A DNA stretch of 64,000 bases from Maylandia zebra (lineage: Eukaryota > Chordata > Actinopteri > Cichliformes > Cichlidae): assembly GCF_041146795.1 (NCBI RefSeq), contig NC_135177.1, positions 2,664,560 to 2,728,559 of the forward strand, given 5' to 3'. Positions within the stretch are counted from its first letter, which is position 1, and each line of letters opens with the position of its first letter. Under the pieces are notes generated by a model. That model searched no databases. It saw only the letters and a program-made list of their open reading frames with translations, and was not told where the DNA came from. Shown in pieces: positions 34,132 to 44,039 of the stretch. Position numbers and translations under genes: made by a program.

Positions 34132-35896
34132 TAGGGTTGCCAACTCCCTGAAAAATAAATAAGGGACACCTCGTGGCCAGGGCCGGGCGACCCAGTTGTC
34201 TTCACCCTTCCCAGTGTGGTGAATTTTCTAGCTCTTTTTTTGTGTGTGAAATTATTTTTTTAACCATTTGACTTGAATTTGATTTAAGTAGATGTTTATT
34301 CTTTGTGATATGAACACATGTGAAACAAATGATCATTTAGCCATTTATTTTTAGCTCAAAATGACAACATTAACACAGTAAAACAGGTCTCTTTCTTAAA
34401 CAGAAGCCTGTCATGCTTAACTTTTGAGAATATAAGTAAATCTTTCTTTAAAAGAACTCTGTCCTGCTTAACTTAAAATTATATAAATTAATAGAAAGCA
34501 ATAGAACGAAAAACATTCTTGTAACTGTGCACATATAGTGCATTTAGTACAATTGGCTTCAGTTGAGGTATTATTTCAGCTTTTCTAAAGCTAATCAGCT
34601 GCTCCTGTTTGTAAACCCGCTTGTTCCCATGATTACGCATCATAACTCATCATCATTATTCATCTATGTATTACTTTTATGTATTAGTCATCTATTTGTT
34701 GTAATCATCTATCCTTGCAGTTGTTTATTACACAAAATAAATTATATTATCACACTTCTGGCCACATAGCGCTGATATTCACTGCACATGCCCATATTAA
34801 CGTTTTCCAGCCAGGTGTTTTCCTTTTCCCATTCTTCCCTTTCTCTGAGGGGAACAAACATTGCTGCTCTAATGCTGGGCTCACACTGTGCGATTTTTGG
34901 CCCATTTTGAGCCGATTTTTGAGTGACCTTCATCGTGCGTCGTGTAGTATACGTGGGGTAACGAGAAGCGATTAACACCTCGAGCAGCTCCCGATCATCA
35001 ATCGCTCGTGAGGGTCTCATCACAGCCGCTCACACTGCTCGCGCGCAAACACGTAAACGTCGGTGAAAAAGACGGCGCAGCACGGCTGTGCAGCGTGTGA
35101 TCTGGACACAAGCGATGGAGGCACAACTTGTAGAACTTTGGAAAGCTCATCCGAGCCTTTTCGATGTGGCATCACAAAATTATCACGACCACAACAACCG
35201 TGAAAATAGTTGGATTTACACTGCTGCTTAATCACAGCTGCCTGATCATGTTTTTCATTAGCAATTTAGCAAAGTTGATGGTGGTGGTGTGTCTGTGTGA
35301 GTGAAAGAGAGAGAGAGCGCGACAGATTTTCTGTTATAACCTTCATGTTATGGAGGCACAGTGTGAGTACTCAGGTCGCATCAGAGCATCGGGTGGTATA
35401 GTGTGAGACCCTGCATCGTGACCTACCAACTTCTAACCCCTGCGAGTCAATCGTGCAGTTTGAGCAGGAGCTGAATAACGCGACTGAAAAAATTGCACAG
35501 TGTCTGCCCAGCTTTAGGTGTACTGTCGTCCGAGACTTGCACCGCAGTGTCGGCGTTTGTTTCCCTGTTGGCCATGCTTCTTGTTGTGGTCATCTGTTGT
35601 CTTCCGGTATTTTCTCCGTAAGCGACCTTTCCTCGACCAATGAGATGAGCGGTAATCTGACTTGTCATACTCGAATTGTCATAAGTGTGCTGTCAGCTCA
35701 TTGGTCACAAAGCAGGAGAGGGGCTGGGAATTATGTTTTCAAACAAAGCGTTAATTCCATTAACATTTATAGACTACTTTTGATTCTCACTGTATTACGG
35801 GACAAAGTGCGTCCCTTATTAGCTCAATACGGGACGTGTGCTTTTGTTTCTAAATACGGGACGATTCCGTTTTTTAAGGGACGGTTGGCAACCCTA
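34132..35896. mobile_element. hAT-like non-autonomous element with perfect 8-bp target duplication
   Basis: Ends TAGGGTTGCCAAC and its inverse at 35884-35896. The flanks carry the same 8 bp, TTTCTGTC, at 34124-34131 and 35897-35904. An 8-bp duplication with TAGGG-type ends fits hAT. The element is 1765 bp, codes for no recognisable transposase, and holds a second inverted-repeat element at 34870-35517. Confidence 0.8.
34870..35517. mobile_element. Nested MITE-like element
   Basis: The left end AATGCTGGGCTCACACTGTG and the inverse of the right end (AAGCTGGGCAGACACTGTGC) form an imperfect inverted repeat about 640 bp apart. It lies inside the hAT-like element. A 71-codon minus frame within (35235-35020) is not recognisable. 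Confidence 0.5.
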
Positions 35897-35929
35897 TTTC
35901 TGTCACACAAAGCTGTATGTAACGTGTCT

Positions 35930-36090
35930 GGCGGTTAGTATCATGGTTGCTAGGCAACCTGAGCAGCGCGACAAAGGCCCATTTCACGAGCCTCTCACTT
36001 CCGCACTTCTCGTACTTGCAGTACTCACCGTACTATAAGTACCGAGCTCGTACTCCGAAGCATGCGGTCGCTGGATTGGGACACAGCCTG
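35930..36090. mobile_element. Fragment of a GCTGTGTCCCAAT-ended MITE
   Basis: The stretch ends at TGGATTGGGACACAGCCTGA, whose inverse matches the terminal repeat of the element at 28411-29346. Only one end is visible. Confidence 0.4.
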
Positions 36091-36830
36091 AGAGCTCCTC
36101 GATCCCGGATCGTGAGACTGCCCTTCAGTTGTCCAGCTTGCTACAGTGAAGTTAATTGTACCAACGGCTGCCTCTGTTATTTCCCGGCAGGAGTACGGAA
36201 GAAGACACGGCACGGGAGTCAGGGGCGCGCACGGAGATTTATTGCGTAATATTTACATCACTGTAAATAAACGCAACTGCATTCATCGCACACAGTCCCG
36301 CGTTTTGGGCCCTATTTCCCCCACATCGCCACGGTCTGCCAGCGCAACCGTGACAGATAACTTCAAAGTCCTGCAAATGTAAAACTTTAAAAAGATCACA
36401 GCAGCTGAGGACATGTCGCTGTTGTATCGGGATTGTTTAACATTATTTAAAAGTAGGAATTTCAAAAATATCAACAAAGGGAAATTTCACACAGAAAAAG
36501 GGTAAAAAAAAAAGCTATAAATCAACAACTTTGAAATAACCATGGTGGTGTTTGGAGTACACATTGCTGAGTTTACAAGGTGCACCTAAAGGTATCAAGA
36601 ATTTCCTACCGTCGTCCGCACTTTCAAACGTACACCGCCATGTAGAGCCAGGGGGGGATTCTTATTAAAAGGTACAGCTGTCCGCGTCGGACACCTCCGG
36701 GATGGACTTTTCCAGAAATGACAGCGTGTCTGATCCCATTGCGACAGGCTGTCCACTCCAGATGTGGACTGCCAGTCAAGCAGTTTATCTTCCTAACCAG
36801 AGACCTTCTTAAGCTCTTAACCGCTGCTCC
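36091..36830. other. Upstream flank of the kinase gene
   Basis: GC-richer than its surroundings, with no ORF I accept. The part after about 36600 probably contains upstream regulatory DNA. No repeat was recognised. Confidence 0.35.
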
Positions 36831-36912
36831 GGATCAAAGCATTACGCTCTGTTGCGTCACTCGGTGACATCACAGTGAGCGAACGCTGCCTTTGATCCAA
36901 AAGGTATAAATA
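36831..36912 (+). promoter_or_regulatory. Core promoter of the HIPK-like gene: TATA box and paired CTTTGAT sites
   Basis: TATAAATA lies at 36905-36912, about 100 bp before the start codon and at a position suiting initiation near 36935-36945. Upstream, GGATCAAAG (36831-36839) and CTTTGATCC (36890-36898) form an exact inverted pair 50 bp apart. Both contain the core CTTTGAT of TCF/LEF sites. The TATA box is directly seen; the factor is inferred from motif knowledge. Confidence 0.6.
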
Positions 36913-37009
36913 GCCTGCTACACCCGCCTACTGACAGAACCTGCCAGCTTCATACTGCGGTCACATTGTTTTTGCCCAGGTGTAAAACTTTAGATATATT
37001 TGTGAAAAA

Positions 37010-38944
37010 ATGGTTTCGGATTCGTCTTCGTCGTTTTATGACAGTGATGAGGGTTTACAAAGGAACGCCCTCATTCAAAGTAAAACATGTAAATACATGG
37101 TATATAAGCTCCTCGGACAAGGAAGCTTTGGGAGAGTGGTGGAATGTGTAAAATTAGACACTTTTGAAAGGGTAGCAGTCAAGGCAGCTAAAAGGGAATA
37201 CAACAAGTTTGCTTGGAAAGAGGCCGCTGCTGTAAAAGAACTGAGTGTTCTGGATAGGGATCGGTGCAATTTGGTAAAGTACTACGAAGTTTTCGAGTAC
37301 AAACATCGCACCTTCATTTCAATGGAAATGCTAGACATTAGTCTGCATGATTTCGTGACTAAAAGGTCTCGCGGTCCACTGGCTCTCTGTGATATTCGGG
37401 TCATTTTAAAGCAGATGTTTGTGGCTCTTACCGCTCTGAAGAGCAGAGGTATGATGCATGCAGACATCAAACCTGATAATATCATGCTTGTAAATCAGTC
37501 TCAACAGCCATATAAAGTTAAACTTATTGATTTTGGTTTTGCCACAAGTCCTGCAAAAATTCCACCTGGCACTATTATTCAGGCCCTTAGTTACAGGGCG
37601 CCTGAGGTCATGTTGGGCATACCGGTGACTGAATCGGCAGACATGTGGACTCTCGGTTGTGTCGCAGCTTTTCTATACTTGGGCCACCACCTGTTTTTCA
37701 ACAGGTGTGAATATCAAATGATGCAAGGTTTTGTTCACATGCTTGGTCAGCCTAGTAAACGCATGTTACAGGAAGGGAGGTACAGTACGAAATATTTCTG
37801 GATGAGGAAAGGGATAATAGAACGCACATGGGTACTGAAGACACCAGCTCAGTATTCAGCATCTACAGGCACTGTGATCAAACAAAGTACAACAATCACA
37901 GACAAATATGCATGCATAGATGATTTAGCCAAACACCACCCACAGCCAAACACAGAATCCAAAGTGAAAGACACAGCGGCATTTTTAAGCCTGCTCAAAT
38001 GGATGCTGTGTGTGGATCCTGTAAAAAGAATCACACCTGTTGAGGGTCTGGGACATCGTTTCATTACAATGAAACATCTTCCTGAGGACCCTGCAGTAGA
38101 TTGCTACACCAAGTCATCCTGCACGAGCATGGAAGTGTGCCCACTCCTCAGTCTAGAAAATGAAATCGACAGCTTTGTTACCACCAGTGAAATCAAAAGG
38201 AACAGCCAACAGAGCGGTGGGAGATCTAGACGGGCTTCCACTTTTAACAACTGTGTGACTGCAGCTAAAATCCAAAGAAACCGACAGAGAAGAGCAGCTG
38301 CACGCAAAAAGAATCTGCCTGCATTTCGCAGGTTGGCATGGCAAGAAGAAGATGACAAGTCTTGTAGTCTGGGTGTCAAAGAAAAGCCTGGGATGACCCA
38401 GATACAGCTGGTAGGATCTTCCTCTGAATCCAGTGATTTAGATTCTAGCACAGAAAGTACAGACTGCAGAGAAGGAATAATCACACCAAAGCCTCCGAAA
38501 GGTCGGCTTTCATTAGGGAAAAGGATCAAAAACTTTTTCGTAAAGTCCAGTGAAATCAAAAGGAACAGCCAACAGAGCGGTGGGAGATCTAGACCGTGTT
38601 CCACTTTTAACAACTGTGTGAATGCAGCTAAAATCCAAAGAAACCAACAGAGAAGAGCAGCTGCACGCAAAGAGAATCAGCCTGCATTTCGCAGGTTGGC
38701 ATGGCAAGAAGAAGATGACATGTCTTGTAGTCTGGATGTCAAAGAAAAGCCTGGGATGACCCAAATACAGCTGGTAGGATCTTCCTCTGAATCCAGTGAT
38801 TTAGATTCTAGCACAGAAAGTACAGACAGCAGTGAAGGAATAATCACACCAAAGTCTCCGAAAGGTCGGCTTTCATTAGGGAAAAGGATCAAAAACTTTT
38901 TCTTAAGGCTGTTTTGCTTTTCTTCATATGATGAAGAATCTTAA
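37010..38944 (+). CDS. HIPK-like protein kinase, intronless, with duplicated C-terminal tail
   Basis: 644 codons in one exon; the start AAAAAATGG has A at -3 and G at +4. The kinase domain spans about residues 29-353: glycine loop LGQGSFGRV (35-43), Lys58 in VAVK, Glu77 in helix C, catalytic HADIKPDN (150-157), DFGFA (174-178), YRAPEVMLG (195-203) and DMWTLGC. The insert-bearing C-lobe (WVLKTPAQYSASTG, RITPVEGLGHRF) follows the homeodomain-interacting protein kinases. All catalytic residues are present. The position matching the autophosphorylated activation-loop Tyr of HIPK2 appears to be Ile189. Residues 393-513 and 514-631 are tandem copies (period 121 residues, 363 bp), rich in Arg, Ser and acidic stretches. 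Lack of introns suggests a retrocopy or an expanded fish subfamily. The presumed role is nuclear Ser/Thr phosphorylation; substrates are unknown. Confidence 0.88.
   Translation: MVSDSSSSFYDSDEGLQRNALIQSKTCKYMVYKLLGQGSFGRVVECVKLDTFERVAVKAAKREYNKFAWKEAAAVKELSVLDRDRCNLVKYYEVFEYKHRTFISMEMLDISLHDFVTKRSRGPLALCDIRVILKQMFVALTALKSRGMMHADIKPDNIMLVNQSQQPYKVKLIDFGFATSPAKIPPGTIIQALSYRAPEVMLGIPVTESADMWTLGCVAAFLYLGHHLFFNRCEYQMMQGFVHMLGQPSKRMLQEGRYSTKYFWMRKGIIERTWVLKTPAQYSASTGTVIKQSTTITDKYACIDDLAKHHPQPNTESKVKDTAAFLSLLKWMLCVDPVKRITPVEGLGHRFITMKHLPEDPAVDCYTKSSCTSMEVCPLLSLENEIDSFVTTSEIKRNSQQSGGRSRRASTFNNCVTAAKIQRNRQRRAAARKKNLPAFRRLAWQEEDDKSCSLGVKEKPGMTQIQLVGSSSESSDLDSSTESTDCREGIITPKPPKGRLSLGKRIKNFFVKSSEIKRNSQQSGGRSRPCSTFNNCVNAAKIQRNQQRRAAARKENQPAFRRLAWQEEDDMSCSLDVKEKPGMTQIQLVGSSSESSDLDSSTESTDSSEGIITPKSPKGRLSLGKRIKNFFLRLFCFSSYDEES
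38183..38908 (+). repeat. Tandem 363-bp duplication inside the kinase gene
   Basis: Unit 1 (about 38183-38545) and unit 2 (38546-38908) keep frame. They begin SEIKRNSQQSGGRSR and end KGRLSLGKRIKNFF. I count about 11 amino-acid differences over some 118 positions, so the duplication is fairly recent. Confidence 0.92.
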
Positions 38945-38959
38945 GATCAACCCTCCCCA

Positions 38960-39210
38960 ACCGGTCGTGGCAGATGGCCGCCCCTCCCTGAGCCTGGTTC
39001 TGTCACAGGTTTCTTCCTGTTAAAAGGGAGTTTTTCCTGTCCACCGTTGCCAAAGTGCTTGCTCACAGGGGGTCATATGATTGTTGGGGTTTCTTTCTTA
39101 TATTGTAGGGTCTTTACTCTACAGTATAAAATGCCTTGAGGCAACTTTGTTTTGTTGAAAATTGTTTTTTTTAATGTACAAAATAAAATGTAATCAACTT
39201 GAATCAACTC
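38960..39210 (+). repeat. Family T repeat, copy e, forming the kinase 3' UTR
   Basis: Starts about 15 bp after the kinase stop (TAA 38942-38944) with GGCAGATGGCCGCCCCTCCC and TTCCTGTTAAAAGGGAGTTT, as in copy c. It supplies AATAAA at 39182-39187, the first such signal after the stop. Confidence 0.7.
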
Positions 39211-40225
39211 TTACTCTCAAGTGTTTTTGTTTTGTCGCTGGTGTCACTGCCTCTCCGTCCGCCACTTTTTGATAAGTGTTAACCTGATCTGCTTCAGATT
39301 GAATTGATCGGGGCCCTGGTAGCTCCACAGTTCAACTCGAGGTGACTGGATGAGGGCTGGTCTCAGCACTGCGGTTCTTTGTTGTGTGGTGTGAAAATAA
39401 ATGGCCAGCTCTTGTTCCCACTGATGCAAATTACGATTTCATGCAGTGAAGTCATAACAACAACCGGTTTAAACTGGTTTGTTGTCTGGATTTTGAATGT
39501 CTACCTTTTTATGTTTACTTAGGTTAACAGTCTGATCATATTCTGATTCTTGACAATAATCTGCTTTTCTTGTCACATAATAAAAAGGCATATAACTCTG
39601 TATTTACACAAAGTTAGACAGTTCAAATGAAGGTGTAATACACTGATTACAAATCATTTAGCTCATTAATGACTGTAGCTTTTGTATGTTCCTCATCTTC
39701 TCCTAGACAAGTGGATATAGTATATATGTTATATGTAGTTTATATGGTTTTGGTTTTATATATGTATCTTTAGAAAATGAATTAGTTCACTTACAGGCTG
39801 CCACGGCTTACGCTGCAGAGCATTCTGGGTAGCTAGTTCAAATGGGTTGCATCAGACTCCTGAACTGAAGAACTGAGAAGAAACTTCTAGCATCAGTTTT
39901 GGTCAACTTCACAGCACTGATGATAGATCCACACTGTGTGAACTCTTGTCCAGAGCTCTTACATTCAGTCAATTGGCTACAGCTGCCGTCTACAGCTTTA
40001 AATTACAATCTGGTTTCTACAAGTCCTGCTGAAAAACCAGTGTCCTTTTCTAGCTACAGCTTCCAATGATAGTGTTCATTGATTCCACACTTTCAGTCTG
40101 ATGACACTCTCTGCCAAAATGAGAAGCTTTCCAAGCAGATGCAAGAGGGGATTTGCTGACACCTGCTGACGTACTGCCAAAATGACATGATGACATAATG
40201 GCCTGCATCAGACGCTATCTGGAAT
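39211..40225. other. Unassigned intergenic DNA
   Basis: AT-rich; no ORF, inverted repeat or known element recognised. Confidence 0.35.
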
Positions 40226-40425
40226 TTGGTCTTTCAGGAAATCTGTCTGTCAGACCCTACAGAGGCTGTGCAGTTAGTCCAACTCCTCCAGTATTGCACA
40301 GCAATAAGTGCTATTGCCAGAAGCTTTGCTGTGTCTCCCAGCACAGTGTCAAGAGCATGGAGGATATTTGAGGAGACAGAAAGTTACTCTAAGAGAACTG
40401 AACAGGGCTGTAGAAGGTTCTAACA
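40226..40425 (+). mobile_element. Tc1-like transposase N-terminal fragment
   Basis: The frame reads AISAIARSFAVSPSTVSRAW followed by RIFEETESYSKRTEQGCRR, the helix-turn-helix region of a Tc1-group transposase. It ends in a stop and no catalytic core follows. It is related to the fragment at 16630-16835. Confidence 0.65.
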
Positions 40426-41179
40426 CATCAGGAGAACCGGTATCTTCTCCTTTGTGCATGGAGGAAGACGAGCTCTGCCAGAGCTACAAAATGACCTCCA
40501 GCAGCCCACTGGTATGAATGTGTCTGATCAAACAAACAGAAACAAAGAAACGCAAAGCAGGAGATGAAGCGTCGCTGAATGTTTCCAAACCAACTTCATT
40601 CTGAACCAAAGACTAGAAAATATGGTGAAGAAAATCTTCCCTTTGGCTTCACCTGCACAGGTGCTGAGGTAGGTCTCCCTGCAGAACTGGTTTCCCCTGC
40701 ATCAGGAGCAGCGCTGGGCTCTTCAAATCACGGACAAACAGGATCCCACATTCTTGATTTTTAGTTCACAAACACTTGTTGTAATGACTAACTGCTCCTG
40801 ACATGTTGGAGATGTTTGCTCTTTATACAGTAAAGTTACAGCTGGATACAAATAATATCAGGCTGATCCTGCCACGATTTTGTGTTTAAACCCATTTTGC
40901 ACAGAGAGGCATTTTTTGAAAAATGTATTGATAGCAATGTTGAATATTATTACACAGGAAAAAACAACTACACGTAAAATAATCCCACCGTGACGCCTCT
41001 GCCTTTGTAAATGGAGGGACAGTAACTGCGTGTAAACCTGCAGACAGTCAGATTAACAGTATTTTGTCTCTATCTGCTATTCTGCAATTCATCCCATGTA
41101 AACAATAACGTGCCCACAGCGTGGCATGGAAAAAGGCACATACCTCTGACATTGTTTGTACATGTAAACGCAAAAAAGG
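40426..41179. other. Unassigned intergenic DNA
   Basis: Between the Tc1 fragment and the LINE. Nothing recognisable was seen; short frames only. Confidence 0.35.
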
Positions 41180-41833
41180 AGTTTTAAAAAATGTCAATTT
41201 TCAGTGATTCAAAATGTAATATAATCCACCCACTGTTATCATCTTCAGTGCCCTGTACCAACACAGAGCAGAGCAGCTATCTGAACGCTACCCCAACAGA
41301 GGTCGATTATCTTGTTAATAATTTCACCTCCTCACTACATATGACTCTGGATACTGTAGCTCCTGTGAAAACTAAGGTCTCTAATCAGAAGTACCTGACT
41401 CCGTGGTATAATTCTCAAACACGTAGCCTAAAGCAGATGACTCGTAAGCTGGAGAGGAAATGGCGTGTCACAAATTTAGAGGATCATCATTTAGCCTGGA
41501 GAAATAGTTTGCTGCTTTATAAGAAAGCCCTCCGCAAAGCCAGAACATCTTACTATTCATCACTGATTGAAGAAAATAAGAACAACCCCAGGTTTCTCTT
41601 CAGCTCTGTAGCCAGGCTGACAAACAGTCAGAGCTCTGTTGAGCCAACCATGCCTTTAACGTTAACTAGTAATGACTTCATGAACTTCTTCACAAATAAA
41701 GTTTTTATCATTAGAGAAAAAATGACCAGTAATCATCCCACAGATGTAATATTATCTACAGCTACTCTTAGTACCATTGATGTTAAGTTAGACTCTTTTT
41801 CTGCAATTGATCTTTCTGAGTTAACTTCAATAA

Positions 41834-41940
41834 CTTCACCAGTGTGTGAATGTGAGAGTGAATGAATAGTGGCATTGTAAAGCGCTTTGGGTGCCTTGAA
41901 AAGCGCTATATAAATCCAATCCATTATTATTATTATAATA
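41834..41940 (+). mobile_element. SINE 3' fragment inside the LINE
   Basis: GTGGCATTGTAAAGCGCTTT, GGGTGCCTTGAAAAGCGCTA and an ATT-repeat tail match the inverse of the end of the SINE at 43165-43482. The tRNA-related head is missing. Confidence 0.7.
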
Positions 41941-43164
41941 ATTACTTCCTCCAAACCATCAACGTGTCTTTTAGACCCCATTCCTACAAAACTGCTCAAA
42001 GAAGTCCTGCCATTAATTAATTCTTCGATCTTAAATATGATCAACCTATCTCTAATGATCGGCTATGTACCACAGGCCTTCAAGCTGGCTGTAGTTAAAC
42101 CTTTACTCAAAAAGCATCTCTAGACCCAGCAGTCTTAGCTAATTATAGGCCAATCTCCAACCTTCCTTTATATCAAACATCCTTGAAAGAGTAGTTGTCA
42201 AACAGCTAACAGATCATCTGCAGAGGTTTATTTGAAGAGTTTCAGTCAGGTTTCAGAGCTCATCACAGCACAGAAACAGCTTTAGTGAAGGTTACAAATG
42301 ATCTTCTTATGGCCTCTGACAGTGGACTCATCTCTGTGCTTGTCCTGCTAGACCTCAGTGCAGCGTTCGATACTGTCGACCATAATATCCTATTAGAGCG
42401 ATTAGAACATGCTGTAGGTATTACAGGTACTGCACTGCAGTGGTTTGTATCATATCTATCTAATAGACTCCAGTTTGTTCATGTAAATGGAGAGTCCTCT
42501 TCACACACTGAGGTTAATTATGGAGTTCCACAGGGTTCAGTGCTAGGACCAATTCTGTTTACATTATGCATGCTTCCCTTAGGCAGTATCATTAGAAGAC
42601 ATAGCATACATTTACACTGCTATGCTGATGACACCCAGCTCTATCTGTCCATGAAGCCAGATAACACACACCAATTAGTTAAACTGCAGGAATGTCTTAA
42701 AGACATAAAGACCTGGATGGCCGCTAACTTTCTGCTTCTTAATTCAGATCAAACTGAGGTTATTGTACTCGGCCCTGAAAAGCTTAGAAATACGGTATCT
42801 AAGCAGATTCTTACTCTGGATGGCATTACCTTGGCCTCCAGTAACACTGTGAGGAACCTTGGAGTCATTTTTGACCAGGACATGTCCTTCAATGCACATA
42901 TTAAACAAATATGTAAGACTGCGTTCTTCCATTTGTGCAACATCTCTAAAGAAATATCCTGTCTCAGAGTGACGCTGAAAAACTAGTTCATGCATTTATT
43001 ACTTCCAGGCTGGACGACTGTAATTCATTATTATCAGGATGTCCAAAAAACTCCCTGAAAAGCCTTCAGCTGATCCAAAATGCTGCAGCAAGAGTCCTGA
43101 CAGGGACTAGAAAGAGAGAGCAGATTTCTCCTGTTTTGGCTTCCCTTCATTGGCTTCCTGTTAA

Positions 43165-43482
43165 TAATAATAATGGATTGGATTTATATAGCGCTTTTCA
43201 AGGCACCCAAAGCGCTTTACAATGCCACTATTCATTCACTCTCACATTCACACACTGGTGGTGGCAGCTACAGTTGTAGCCACAGCTGCCCTGGGACAGA
43301 CTGACAGAAGCGAGGCTGCCATATCGCGCCATCGGCCCCTCTGGCCAACACCAGTAGGCAAGTCGGGTAAAGTGTCTTGCCCAGGGACACAACGACCAGG
43401 CCAGAGAGCCCAGGGATCGAACTGGCGATCTTCCGGTTACAGATGCGATTCCCAACCCCCTGAGCCACGGTCGCCCGAATTG
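43165..43482 (-). mobile_element. tRNA-derived SINE inserted in the LINE
   Basis: On the minus strand the head at 43477-43410 carries an A-box-like TGGCTCAGGGGGTTGGGAA and a B-box-like AGTTCGATCCC. The tail ends GCGCTATATAAATCCAATCC with an ATT repeat at 43165. It splits LINE sequence that reads TTCCTGTTAA on the left and GAATTGAATTCAAAATCC on the right. It is not a functional tRNA gene. Confidence 0.8.
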
Positions 43483-44039
43483 AATTCAAAATCCTGCTCC
43501 TCACATACAAGGTCTTAAATAATCAGGCCCCATCTTATCTTAATGACCTTGTAGTACCATATCACCCTATTAGAGCACTTCGCTCTCGCTCTGCAGGCCT
43601 ACTTGTTGTTCCTAGAGTATTTAAAAGTAGAATGGGAGGCAGAGCCTTCAGTTTTCAGGCCCCTCTTCTGTGGAACCAGCTTCCAGTTTGGATTCAGGAG
43701 ACAGACACTATCTCTACTTTCAAGATTAGGCTTCAAACTTTCCTTTTTGCTAAAGCATATAGTTAGGGCTGGACCAGGTGACCCTGGATCCTCCCTTAGT
43801 TATGCTGCAATAGACATAGGCTGCCGGGAATTCCCATGATGCATTGGGTTTTTCCTTTCCAGTCACCTTTTTCACTCACTATGTGTTAACAGACCTCTCT
43901 GCACTGAATCATATCTGTTATTAACCTCTGTCTCTCTTCCACAGCATGTCTTTATCCTGTCTTCCTTCTCTCACCCCAAGCTTGCAATGACCGAGATTTC
44001 AGTCTCTTAGCATCTACAACAGATCACTTTAGATCAGAT

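Larger units (their letters stand above)
41180..43775 (+). mobile_element. CR1/L2-group LINE with RT, interrupted by SINE sequence
   Basis: 41191-41865 encodes the linker before RT (QKYLTPWYNSQTRSLKQM, FFTNKVFIIREKMTSNH). 42285-42986 encodes RT with [33 protein letters not shown] and [11 protein letters not shown] later frame gives [11 protein letters not shown], and 43500-43765 gives the C-terminus ([36 protein letters not shown]). Frameshifts and stops make it dead. SINE pieces sit at 41834-41940 and 43165-43482. Copies of the same family lie at 52500-53380 and 55320-57060. Confidence 0.85.

Noticed and set aside
38104..38670. 188-codon minus-strand frame
   Set aside because: Antisense of the kinase tail; it recurs only because of the tandem duplication.
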